DNA from: Bradyrhizobium sp. LHD-71
GTDB taxonomy: Bacteria; Pseudomonadota; Alphaproteobacteria; Rhizobiales; Xanthobacteraceae
DNA length: 34,616 nucleotides
Assembly (NCBI RefSeq): GCF_031157255.1
Contig: NZ_JAVIFX010000052.1
Location: 1 to 34,616 of the forward strand
Direction of reading: 5' to 3'
Position numbers and translations under genes: made by a program. Below the pieces are notes generated by a model, which made no database searches, was not told the DNA's origin, and saw only the letters and a program-made list of their open reading frames with translations. This document shows positions 24,389 through 31,842 of this stretch, one piece after another (the first letter of the stretch is position 1; each line of letters starts with the position of its first letter).

Positions 24389-24757
24389 ATGATCGAGCAC
24401 TTGGCGGAGAGGGTGAACGCGAATGCGGCGCTTGTTCGCCGCGGACAATATCTCAACACGACCTTCCTGCTGCAGGTCGGTTCCGAAGGCTGGCTCGTCA
24501 CCATCGATCGCGGCCGCATCGCATCGGTCGCGCGCGAAGGCCTGCCGCTGGTCGATCACGCCTTTGCCTTGCGCGCATCGCGTGAAGCCTGGAGCGAGTT
24601 CTGGCAGCGCGTGCCAAAACCCGGCTTCCACGACCTGATCGCACTCACGAAATTCCGGCACCTGAAGGTCGAAGGGGATATCAAGCTGTTCATGACGCAC
24701 CTGCGCTATTTCAAGGAGGTGCTGGCACAGCTCCGCACCAGCGAGGTTTCTGCATGA
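24389..24757 (+). CDS. SCP2 sterol-carrier-like protein
   Basis: A 122-residue single-domain protein. The strands NTTFLLQVGSEGWLVTIDRG (abbreviated, residues 23-42) and FALRASREAWSEFWQ, then the C-terminal FHDLIALTKFRHLKVEGDIK, match the SCP2-like layout in which strands precede an 'aLl.g.l.veGd' segment. There is no signal peptide. It lies six bases after the monooxygenase and overlaps the hydrolase by ATGA, so it is tightly co-expressed with both. SCP2 domains bind hydrophobic ligands such as sterols and acyl-CoAs. Here it may hold the substrate or product of the monooxygenase; this role is inference. Confidence 0.75.
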   Translation: MIEHLAERVNANAALVRRGQYLNTTFLLQVGSEGWLVTIDRGRIASVAREGLPLVDHAFALRASREAWSEFWQRVPKPGFHDLIALTKFRHLKVEGDIKLFMTHLRYFKEVLAQLRTSEVSA

Positions 24758-25626
24758 CACCGCGCTACGAACCCATCGTCGGCCGCTACCTGCATCTTGA
24801 CATGCTCGGCCGTCCGCACCGACTCTATGTCGAGGAAGCGGGCCAGGGTATCCCCCTGCTGTGCCTGCACACCGCCGGCTCCGACGGCCGCCAGTATCGC
24901 GGTATCATGAACGACCCGCGCGTCACCGACAATTTTCGAGTCATCGCCTTTGACATGCCATGGCACGGCAAGTCATCGCCGCCGGCCGGCTGGCACGAGG
25001 AGGAATACAAGCTCACTTCACGCGATTATGTGGCGATGATCCTCGATGTGATGACCGCACTCGAACTAGATCGCCCGGTTGTGATGGGCTGCTCGATCGG
25101 CGGCCGCATCGTGCTGCATCTTGCACTCGATCATCCGGAAAAATTCCGCGCCATCGTCGGCCTGCAGGCCGGCGCACATGCGGAGCCCTACTATGACCTC
25201 AGCTATCTGCATCGCCCCGACGTGCACGGCGGCGAAGTCTGCGGTGCGCTGATTTCCGGGTTGATCGGGCCGAACTCGCCGTCCGCGGAACGATGGGAAA
25301 CCCAGTGGCACTACATGCAGGGCGGGCCTGGTGTCTTCAAGGGCGACCTGCATTTCTACACCCGCGATGGCGACGTGCGCGACCGCGTGGCGAAGATCGA
25401 TACGACGAGGTGCCCGCTCTTTCTCCTCTCCGGCGAATACGACTACTCCTGCACACCCGAGGACACGATGGCCATCGCGCGCAATGTCAAGGGTGCTGAT
25501 GCGACAATCATGAAGGGCATGGGGCATTTTCCCATGAGCGAAGATCCGAAAAACTTCCTCGAATACCTGCTGCCGGTGCTGGACCGCATCAAGACTGCAA
25601 GTAAACAGCGCTCGACCGCTGCGTAG
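24754..25626 (+). CDS. Alpha/beta-hydrolase, probable esterase or lactonase
   Basis: Alpha/beta-hydrolase of 290 residues. The oxyanion region is LLCLHTAGSDGR (35-46), the nucleophile elbow is MGCSIGG (S114), the acid is D230 in SGEYDYSCTP, and the catalytic His is H258 in GMGHFPMSEDP. The order and spacing are complete, so the enzyme should be active. The start overlaps the stop of the SCP2-like gene (ATGA). Following a Baeyer-Villiger monooxygenase, the natural job is hydrolysis of the ester or lactone it makes. The N-terminus has no signal, so it is cytoplasmic. Confidence 0.92.
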   Translation: MTPRYEPIVGRYLHLDMLGRPHRLYVEEAGQGIPLLCLHTAGSDGRQYRGIMNDPRVTDNFRVIAFDMPWHGKSSPPAGWHEEEYKLTSRDYVAMILDVMTALELDRPVVMGCSIGGRIVLHLALDHPEKFRAIVGLQAGAHAEPYYDLSYLHRPDVHGGEVCGALISGLIGPNSPSAERWETQWHYMQGGPGVFKGDLHFYTRDGDVRDRVAKIDTTRCPLFLLSGEYDYSCTPEDTMAIARNVKGADATIMKGMGHFPMSEDPKNFLEYLLPVLDRIKTASKQRSTAA

Positions 25627-25651
25627 ACTTCACACCGGAAAAAGGAGCCGG

Positions 25652-25867
25652 CTACTGCGTTGCCTCGGCGGTGATGCTGCCGACATAGCCGGACACCAGC
25701 ACCAGTCCGCTGATCTTGTCGCGCAGTGCGAAGATAAATGGCTTGTCGACCACCAGCCGGTCCTGGTTCAGCTTCGTCCTGGCTGCGGTGCGCGTTGTGA
25801 TCGCCGTCGTCAACAGAAGGCCCAGTACGCACATCACGGCACTAACCGACGACGCCCTCATTATCAT
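25652..25867 (-). pseudogene. Serpin C-terminal remnant behind a signal-like leader
   Basis: The 71-codon frame from ATG 25867 has two parts. The C-terminal 45 residues include RLVVDKPFIFALRDKISG followed by LVLVSGYVGSI, which match the end of serpins (the 'DHPFLFLIRD...G.ILF.GRV' block). The preceding TTAITTRTAA resembles the reactive-loop flank. The N-terminal part, MIMRASSVSAVMCVLGLLL, looks like a signal peptide rather than the rest of a serpin. A full serpin is about 380 residues, so about 85% is missing. I call it a decayed serpin, possibly still a small translated secreted protein because GGGAG lies before the ATG. It converges on the hydrolase gene 25 bases away. Confidence 0.5.
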
Positions 25868-26188
25868 CAGCTCCCGAAACTCCCGCGCGCATCGTGCAGG
25901 AAGAAGGCCCGTATCGGGCACGATGTACCGTTGGTCGACTGCTCGGCGGTGCCGGTTCAAGCGTCGACGCGAGGCGAGCTGATGCCCAGTGATCATCCAC
26001 CGGCGGTTGCTGCCCGTCGTCGGCCTGGACCTGGGCGCGCGCTTTCTCGGGAACTCCGGGTTCGGATGCGTGTTGATAAACAAGGAGTTGCTGCGTTCAA
26101 AAAGTAGAACGCTCAAATTTTAGCAATCCGCTGAACCTTACGACAAACCTTGCCTGTCAAGGTGGCGTCCGGGAAACAAGAGGACGTC
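25868..26188. other. Intergenic region upstream of a small acidic-protein gene
   Basis: About 320 bases between the serpin remnant and the small gene at 26189, which point away from each other. Both strands have stop-poor stretches but none with a family-like sequence. I see no further serpin fragment here. It is less GC-rich near 26085-26125, a likely promoter area. Confidence 0.35.
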
Positions 26189-26368
26189 ATGGGTGAGGCA
26201 GAGTACAACCGGCTTCTGGCCGCGGTCGGGACCGCGATGAAAATCGCGCCTGTCGACGATTTTCTGACCGAGGACGATGACCTCCTGGTCGTTCCCGCTG
26301 CGGCCAACGACAACGACGGCCCGTGGCCGTTTTTCCCCTTCCCCGACGGATGGACGGCGTCCTGCTAA
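26189..26368 (+). CDS. Small acidic protein of unknown function
   Basis: A 59-residue protein from ATG 26189 with AGAGG five bases upstream. Residues 1-20 form a probable amphipathic helix (EYNRLLAAVGTAMKIAPV). The middle is strongly acidic (DDFLTEDDDLLVVP) and the end is aromatic and Pro-rich (GPWPFFPFPDGW). There are no signal or membrane helices. The composition resembles small conserved rhizobial proteins of no known role. It stands alone between an intergenic region and a strong inverted repeat. It could be a regulatory or partner-binding peptide, but I assign no function. Confidence 0.5.
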   Translation: MGEAEYNRLLAAVGTAMKIAPVDDFLTEDDDLLVVPAAANDNDGPWPFFPFPDGWTASC

Positions 26369-26465
26369 GGACGGCTAAAGCTTGACGGTTGATGAAATCC
26401 GCGCCTCATCTTCAGTAGGGACAGAAGGCGCTTAACACCAGCAGATGACAATAAACGCTGTGGTC

Positions 26466-26493
26466 ATGGGTCCCTGTTTTCGCAGGGACCCAT
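26466..26493. terminator. Perfect 11-bp inverted repeat between convergent genes
   Basis: ATGGGTCCCTG (26466-26476) and CAGGGACCCAT (26483-26493) pair perfectly around TTTTCG. It lies between the small acidic-protein gene and the convergent permease gene. Neither side has a long T-run, so it is at best a weak or bidirectional terminator; a protein-binding dyad is the alternative. Confidence 0.5.
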
Positions 26494-26539
26494 TGAGATG
26501 TTAGCAGTGATGCTGCCAACTTAATCTCATCACGATCTA

Positions 26540-27964
26540 CTAGTTCACCGGCCCCTTACCGCCCATCGTTGCCATCTCAGGCTCATCGGGTTTGACGCCG
26601 AGTGAGCGATTGACCAGCATCGTGATCACCCAGAGCACGATGCCGACCGCGATCAGCACGCCGGCAACTCGGTATTGAATCATCGCCCGCCCCGTCCAAG
26701 GCCCCGCGAGGAATGCACACGACAACGCGCCGAGGATTGGCAGAAATGTCGGCGTGCGGAAATGGGCATGCTCGACACGGTCCTTCCGCAGTACCAGCAC
26801 TGCGACATTGACGACGGTGAAGACACAGAGCAGCAACAGCGCCGTCGTTCCGCCCAGCGCCGGCACCTCACCTACGAAAGTGATCAACGCGAACGCCAGC
26901 AGCGTCGTAAAGGCGATGGCGACATAGGGCGTCCGTCGCGTCACATGCACCTTGCCGAGCACCGGCGGCAGCACGTGCTCGCGGCTCATCCCATACACCA
27001 GCCTGCTTGCCATCAGCATGTTGATGAGGGCGGTGTTGGCGACCGCGAACATGGTGATGAAGCCGAAAATCCAGATCGGGAAATTCGGCGCGCCAGCCTG
27101 CACCACTTTCAGGAGCGGCGTCTCGCCTTCACCGAGCTGCTCCGGCGGAACCAGGGTGATCGATGAAATCGAAACCAGCACATAGATTGCGGCGGTGATA
27201 AGCAGGCCCGCGAGCAGCACCTTGGGAAAATCGCCGGTCGGGTTTTTACACTCCTCGGCCATATTGACCGAATCCTCGAAGCCGACCATCGCAAAGAAGG
27301 CGAGCGTGGTCGCAGCGATCACCGGCCAGAACAGCCCGGTGTCACTCGCCTTGAATTGCATGGCACGGGAGACGTCGCCCTGGCCGGCACCAATCGCCCA
27401 CAAGCCGATGAAGATGATGATCAACAGGCCGGTCAGCTCGATGCAGGTGAGCACGACGTTCGTCTTCACGCTTTCGCCCACGCCACGCAGATTTACGGCG
27501 GCGACGAGAGCCATGAAGACGAGACCGGTGATAGTGATGCCGAAGGTCGAAAAGTTCAGGCCGAACGCACTCGACATGTTCGCTGAAAATGCGCGCGACG
27601 CCGTCGAGGCCGAAGTGATGCCGGAGCACATCACCGCGAAGGCAACGATGAAGGTGATGAAGTGGATACCGAACGCCTTGTGCGTGTAAAGGGCGGCGCC
27701 GGCAGCCCGGGGGTACTTGGTGACGAGCTCGAGATAGCTGAAGGCAGTGATCAGCGCGACCATGAAGGCGACCAGAAATGGCAGCCAGACAACACCGCCC
27801 ACCTGATTAGCGACCTGGCCGGTGAGCGCGTAGATGCCGGTGCCGAGAATATCGCCGATAATAAAGAGCAGGAGCAACCAAGGGCCCAGGACCCGCTTCA
27901 GGCTCGGCTCGGCTTCGGCTGCCGGTGCTGCAGGCGTCGCAGCGTTCAAGGAGAGATCGGTCAT
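26540..27964 (-). CDS. APC-family amino-acid permease
   Basis: Amino acid-polyamine-organocation transporter of 474 residues with about twelve helices. The first helix carries the unwound glycine motif GDILGTGIYALTG (about 38-50) that contacts substrate in this superfamily. Helix six shows TLAFFAMVGFEDSVNMAEECKNP, the region typical of cationic and broad-range amino-acid permeases. GAGGGG lies nine bases before the ATG. It is probably monocistronic. Uptake of an amino acid or a related amine is likely; the substrate is unknown. Confidence 0.92.
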   Translation of the reverse strand: MTDLSLNAATPAAPAAEAEPSLKRVLGPWLLLLFIIGDILGTGIYALTGQVANQVGGVVWLPFLVAFMVALITAFSYLELVTKYPRAAGAALYTHKAFGIHFITFIVAFAVMCSGITSASTASRAFSANMSSAFGLNFSTFGITITGLVFMALVAAVNLRGVGESVKTNVVLTCIELTGLLIIIFIGLWAIGAGQGDVSRAMQFKASDTGLFWPVIAATTLAFFAMVGFEDSVNMAEECKNPTGDFPKVLLAGLLITAAIYVLVSISSITLVPPEQLGEGETPLLKVVQAGAPNFPIWIFGFITMFAVANTALINMLMASRLVYGMSREHVLPPVLGKVHVTRRTPYVAIAFTTLLAFALITFVGEVPALGGTTALLLLCVFTVVNVAVLVLRKDRVEHAHFRTPTFLPILGALSCAFLAGPWTGRAMIQYRVAGVLIAVGIVLWVITMLVNRSLGVKPDEPEMATMGGKGPVN

Positions 27965-28116
27965 CGCACGGTCCCCTCTATTTGCAGGAGCAGCCTATTG
28001 GCTTTCGGGCCTCCGTGCCAATCTGTTTTGCAATAGAAGTGTCTTGCGGTGTGGATAGCGAGCGCGGACGGTTCCATCCGCACTCACTTTCAATCCAATG
28101 CAGAGCATTTTCCGAA

Positions 28117-28194
28117 CCGGTGAACACCGGCTTTCCGCAAGAAAATACGACCATTAAAGAATCTGGAGCGCATTTCGTTCAACCTGAACGGAAT
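28117..28194. repeat. Two short palindromes between permease and FAH-family genes
   Basis: CCGGTGAACACCGG (28117-28130) is a perfect hairpin with a two-base loop, flanked by TTCCGAA and TTTCCG. ATTTCGTTCA-ACC-TGAACGGAAT (28172-28194) is a second dyad with one mismatch. Both resemble dispersed palindromic motifs I associate with rhizobial intergenic regions. They lie behind the FAH-family stop codon (28200) and upstream of the permease. Confidence 0.5.
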
Positions 28195-28199
28195 ACGCT

Positions 28200-29132
28200 T
28201 CAGGCAACTCGTGCGTATTTGCCGGTGAGCTGCGGCGTCAGGCCCTCCAGCCCCTTGTTGGCGCGCTCGAGCCTCGTCTCGCGCGACCAGGAGCGCCGCA
28301 GCGGATCGCTCACCTTGATCGTCAGCCGGCCCAGGCCTTCGGTTTCGAGCTCGATCTGGTCGCCGCCCTGAAACGCGTTCAGGCCACGATGGTTGGTGCC
28401 GGTCGCAAGTATGTCGCCGGGATCGAGGGTATGGATCGCGCTGACCCATTCGATGCAGCGCGGAATTCTGTGCGCCATGTCATCGGTGTTGAAATTCTGC
28501 ATCAGCGTGCCGTTGTTCCAGAGCTTCACCTGCAGCTTGTGCGGGTCTGCAATCTCGTCGGCGGTGGCGATGTACGGGCCGATCGGCGCAAACGTGTCGC
28601 GCGATTTCATCTGGAAGAACACATTGCCTGCAGGCGGCAGGCCGCGCGCCGAGCCGTCGATGAAATTCACGTAGCCGAACACGTGAGCCATGGCATCGGC
28701 AGCTTTCACATTCTTCGCGCGCTTGCCGATCACGACGGCCAGTTCGGCCTCGCCCTCGAACACAGTCGCCGGAGCATCCGGCAGCACCATCGTGTCGCCG
28801 GGGCCGATAATGGCGTTCGGTGATTTCGTAAAGGCGTTGATCGGCGCGGGCTCGCTGCGCGTGCCGTCCTCCATATAGTTCACTGCCATGCAGGCGATGT
28901 TGCGGGGTCGTGGCAGCGGCGGACGAATCTGCACGCTGCCGACCGGCACACCCTTGCCGGCTTTCGCCGCGTCCTCGATCCGCGGCCGCAAGGTGTCGAA
29001 CTGCTCGATCACGCCGGCGATCAGATCATGCGGTCCGGCATGCGGAACGGACTGGACGGTCGAGGTCACGTCGACCACGTCATCGCCGCGAACCACGCCG
29101 AAACGAAAGTCGTTGAAGAACATCAGTTTCAT
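28200..29132 (-). CDS. Fumarylacetoacetate hydrolase (FAH) family protein
   Basis: FAH-fold enzyme of 310 residues. An N-terminal small domain (1-70) is followed by the catalytic domain from RPRNIACMAVNYMEDG (75-90). Metal ligands are E128 and E130 in FEGEAELAVVIGK, and D159 in FIDGSARG, where most relatives read ND-x-SARD. KSRDTFAPIGPYI (176-188) and ATGTNHRGL near 250 are family blocks. Members hydrolyse C-C bonds in acylpyruvates or isomerise/decarboxylate dioic acids from aromatic meta-cleavage. It is divergent from the crotonase-SDR-NIPSNAP genes with about 135 bases between and probably serves the same pathway. Confidence 0.92.
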   Translation of the reverse strand: MKLMFFNDFRFGVVRGDDVVDVTSTVQSVPHAGPHDLIAGVIEQFDTLRPRIEDAAKAGKGVPVGSVQIRPPLPRPRNIACMAVNYMEDGTRSEPAPINAFTKSPNAIIGPGDTMVLPDAPATVFEGEAELAVVIGKRAKNVKAADAMAHVFGYVNFIDGSARGLPPAGNVFFQMKSRDTFAPIGPYIATADEIADPHKLQVKLWNNGTLMQNFNTDDMAHRIPRCIEWVSAIHTLDPGDILATGTNHRGLNAFQGGDQIELETEGLGRLTIKVSDPLRRSWSRETRLERANKGLEGLTPQLTGKYARVA

Positions 29133-29268
29133 GAGGGAGCATCCATCGCGGATTGGGGAGCAGGATATGCTAGCATGGAAGTAGCATCATGCGGCAACAC
29201 CCGATGCGATGGCGCGGTCCGCGCATCGTCTCGGGCCAATCAATAGCGTTCATTTCGAGGAAACGGCC

Positions 29269-30186
29269 TTGACCATCACATATGAAAAGCGCGACGGCGT
29301 CGCCTACATCACCCTTGCCAATCCCGATAAGGCCAACATCCTCGACAAGCCGACCTCGGACGCGATCTCGGAGGCCTGGACCGATCTCTGGGAGGATCGG
29401 GACATCCGCTGCGCGATCCTGACGGGCGAAGGCAATCGTCATTTCTGCGGCGGACACAATCTCGCCCCGTGGCCCGATCTGACCGAGGACGATCGCGAGT
29501 ATCTGCGCACACAGCGCATCTTCTGGCCGCTCGCCGGCACCGTGCACGGTCAGAAAACCGGCGTCGACGGGCGCATGGGTGATCACTATCCCCGGGTCTG
29601 GAAGCCTGTGATCGCAGCGGTCAATGGCTGGGCGGCCGGCGCCGGCCTGTACGTTCTCCTGGCTTCGACGGACATCCGCATCGCCAGCGAAGAGCATGCC
29701 CGTTTCAAGTTCGCGCTGACGAGCCAGGGCTGGCTGGGTCATGGACCCGGCGCAAGCCTCCTGATCAAGCAGCTTCGCTACATCGACGCCATGAAGATGC
29801 TGCTTACCGACGAGCCCGTCGATGCCGGTGAGGCCTTGCGCATCGGTCTGATCAACGAGGTGGTCCCGCACCCGCAGCTGATGGAGCGCGCGGAAAAAAT
29901 CGCCCGGCAGATCGTCAAGATGCCGCCCGTCGCACTGCGCATGATGAAGGAGTTCGTGGTCCGGTTCGGCGATCTGCCAACAGATCAGGCGTGGCACATC
30001 CAGAACCTCATCAATTCGCTGCTGATCCAGGTGACAATGGACGGCCACGAGGGCCGCCAGGCCTTCAACGAGAAGCGTCCACCAAACTTCACCGGCACGC
30101 TTCGAAAGCGCGGCGAGCCCTGGGAGGAGCCGACAGATGAAAAGAAGGCGAAGCTGGATGAAGCCTATCGCAGCGGGGAGTTCTAA
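29269..30186 (+). CDS. Enoyl-CoA hydratase/isomerase (crotonase) family protein lacking both usual catalytic Glu
   Basis: Crotonase-fold protein of 305 residues. The start is taken as TTG 29269 because GAGGA lies upstream and MTITYEKRDGVAYITL is the normal N-terminus; the frame is open to 29209. Oxyanion-hole blocks are present: NRHFCGGHNLAPW (56-68) and NGWAAGAGLYVLL (119-131). Aligning on 'P-E-V-R-L-G-x-x-P-G', the Glu144 position of rat hydratase is Q153, and the Glu164 position is K176 in DAMKMLLT. Simple hydration is therefore doubtful, and another CoA-ester reaction is likely. A 40-residue C-terminal extension ends the protein. It is two bases before the SDR gene. Confidence 0.88.
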   Translation: MTITYEKRDGVAYITLANPDKANILDKPTSDAISEAWTDLWEDRDIRCAILTGEGNRHFCGGHNLAPWPDLTEDDREYLRTQRIFWPLAGTVHGQKTGVDGRMGDHYPRVWKPVIAAVNGWAAGAGLYVLLASTDIRIASEEHARFKFALTSQGWLGHGPGASLLIKQLRYIDAMKMLLTDEPVDAGEALRIGLINEVVPHPQLMERAEKIARQIVKMPPVALRMMKEFVVRFGDLPTDQAWHIQNLINSLLIQVTMDGHEGRQAFNEKRPPNFTGTLRKRGEPWEEPTDEKKAKLDEAYRSGEF

Positions 30187-30188
30187 GG

Positions 30189-31016
30189 ATGGATGTTGCC
30201 GGCAAGACCGTGCTGATCACCGGTTCGACGGACGGGGTCGGCCGCTATGTGGCATCGCAACTGGCGGCCCAGGGCGCCAATCTTCTGATTCACGGCCGTG
30301 ACGGCGCGCGCGGAGCCGACGTTGTTGATAAGATCAAGCGCGCGGGCCAAGGCACGGCGCGCTTCTATCAGGCCGATCTGTCGTCGCTCGCCGAAACGCG
30401 AGAATTGGCCGACAGCATCAAAGCCGATCACAGGCGCCTCGATATCTTCATCAGCAATGCCGGAATCGGCACGCGCAACATGGGCGCGGAACGCCGCGTC
30501 AGTGCCGACGGGCACGAACTGCGGTTTGCCGTGAATTATCTGTCCGGCTTCCTGCTGGCCTATCTGCTGTTGCCGATCATCAAAGCCGCCGCGCCCTCCC
30601 GCATCGTCAATGTCGCCTCGCTCGGACAGGCACCGCTCGATTTCAACGACGTCATGCTGACCAAGGGCTATGACGGTGTGCGCGCATATTCGCAAAGCAA
30701 GCTGTCGCAGATCATGTTTACGATCGACCTCGCGGAAGAACTGAAAGGAACAGGCGTAACTGTCAACTCGCTGCACCCTGCCACCTATATGAATACGACC
30801 ATGGTTCGTTCTGCCGGCGTCAGGCCAATGAGCACGGTCGAGGAAGGTGGCGCGGCGATCCTCCATCTCGCCACCGGCGACGACATGGAGGGACGAAGCG
30901 GCCTGTTCTTCAACGGCTTGAGGGAGGCACGCGCCGATGCGCAAGCTTACGATGCGGCTGCCCGCAAGAAACTGCGCAACCTGAGCCAACAGTTGACCGG
31001 CCCTTTCATGCAGTAA
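30189..31016 (+). CDS. Short-chain dehydrogenase/reductase
   Basis: Classical-type SDR of 275 residues. The cofactor motif is TGSTDGVG (11-18), then D63 (QADLSS), NAG (90-92) and N116. The catalytic S144 (VNVASLG) and Y167-x3-K171 (YSQSK) are present. R37 after strand two (IHGRDGAR) favours NADP(H). The arrangement recalls retinol dehydrogenase-like SDRs acting on hydrophobic alcohols or ketones. GGGGAG eight bases before the ATG and a two-base gap after the crotonase stop show that the two are co-translated. Confidence 0.93.
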   Translation: MDVAGKTVLITGSTDGVGRYVASQLAAQGANLLIHGRDGARGADVVDKIKRAGQGTARFYQADLSSLAETRELADSIKADHRRLDIFISNAGIGTRNMGAERRVSADGHELRFAVNYLSGFLLAYLLLPIIKAAAPSRIVNVASLGQAPLDFNDVMLTKGYDGVRAYSQSKLSQIMFTIDLAEELKGTGVTVNSLHPATYMNTTMVRSAGVRPMSTVEEGGAAILHLATGDDMEGRSGLFFNGLREARADAQAYDAAARKKLRNLSQQLTGPFMQ

Positions 31017-31142
31017 CACGATGCCATGCGGCGGGCTTGACCCGCGCACCCATCGGAACAACAATCAATCCAAGGCGATGGATTGCCATGCAAGTTCGGC
31101 AATGACCGTTTTGGGCAGACGATCGGGACTTAAGGAAACGCC

Positions 31143-31781
31143 ATGATCTACGAACTGAGAACCTACACCGTGAAGCCCGGCACCATTGGCGACATGGTCA
31201 AGGCCGCGAGCACGGTATCGCGCGACATCCGCAAGGACGAGTACGGCAAGCTCGAAGGCTACTGGTCGACTGAGATCGGCCCGCTCAATCAGGTCATGCA
31301 TTTGTGGAGCTACAGTGACCTGAACGAGCGCGCACGCTTGCGCGCCGAACTGGCGAAGAACCCGCGCTGGAACAACGAATACATACCTTTGATCCGCCCC
31401 TTGCTCGTGCGCCAGGACATCCGCCTGCTCAATGCCGTACGGGCGCCGGTCGCGCCGCCGACCGGCGGCAACATCTACGAATTACGCTACTATCGCGCCA
31501 AGACCGGCGGCGCCGCCAAGCAGTGGCTCGACCTGTTCACCGCCGCGCTGACCCATCGCGAGAAGTATTCGAAGATCGTCGGGCTCTGGCAGACCGAGGC
31601 CGGCCAGCCGAACGAGATCTGTCATATCTGGGCCTATCCGGACCTTAACGCCCGTGCGGTTGCCCGTGGCAACGCCATGAAAGATCCGGGATGGCAGGAA
31701 TTCCTCGCCAAGGGCTCGCCGCTGCTGGAAGAGATGGGCTCAACCATCATGCTGCCCGCGCCGCATTCACCGCTGAAATGA
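31143..31781 (+). CDS. NIPSNAP-family protein with two domains
   Basis: A 212-residue protein built from two dimeric alpha/beta-barrel (NIPSNAP) repeats. The first starts MIYELRTYTVKPGTIGDMV (1-19), the second NIYELRYYRAKTG (about 110-122). Each ends in a histidine-bearing strand (QVMHLWSYSDLNERAR; EICHIWAYPDLNARA). AAGGA lies before the ATG. It follows the SDR gene by 126 bases, probably in the same transcript. Bacterial NIPSNAP proteins are found in catabolic clusters, but their biochemical role is poorly known. A reduced copy of the palindromic repeat follows. Confidence 0.88.
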   Translation: MIYELRTYTVKPGTIGDMVKAASTVSRDIRKDEYGKLEGYWSTEIGPLNQVMHLWSYSDLNERARLRAELAKNPRWNNEYIPLIRPLLVRQDIRLLNAVRAPVAPPTGGNIYELRYYRAKTGGAAKQWLDLFTAALTHREKYSKIVGLWQTEAGQPNEICHIWAYPDLNARAVARGNAMKDPGWQEFLAKGSPLLEEMGSTIMLPAPHSPLK

Positions 31782-31785
31782 CCCC

Positions 31786-31841
31786 CGTCATTTAGGCGCG
31801 ACGCGACGCCGTTCCTCGAACGGCGGTCGCTCGCAAAGACG
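31786..31841. repeat. Palindromic intergenic repeat, copy 3 (reduced)
   Basis: A 56-bp derivative of the repeats at 16396 and 21098. The left end CGTCATT and the right end CTCGCAAAGACG (one change from CTCGCAATGACG) remain, with one partial internal unit, GACGCCGTTCCTCGAACGGC. The middle is deleted. It again lies exactly between a convergent gene pair, the NIPSNAP and LLM monooxygenase genes. Confidence 0.75.
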
Positions 31842-31842
31842 A

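Noticed and set aside
25980-26108. Plus-strand frame containing LLPVVGLDLGARFLG considered as another protein fragment
   Set aside because: It has no start with a ribosome site and no family that I can recognise.
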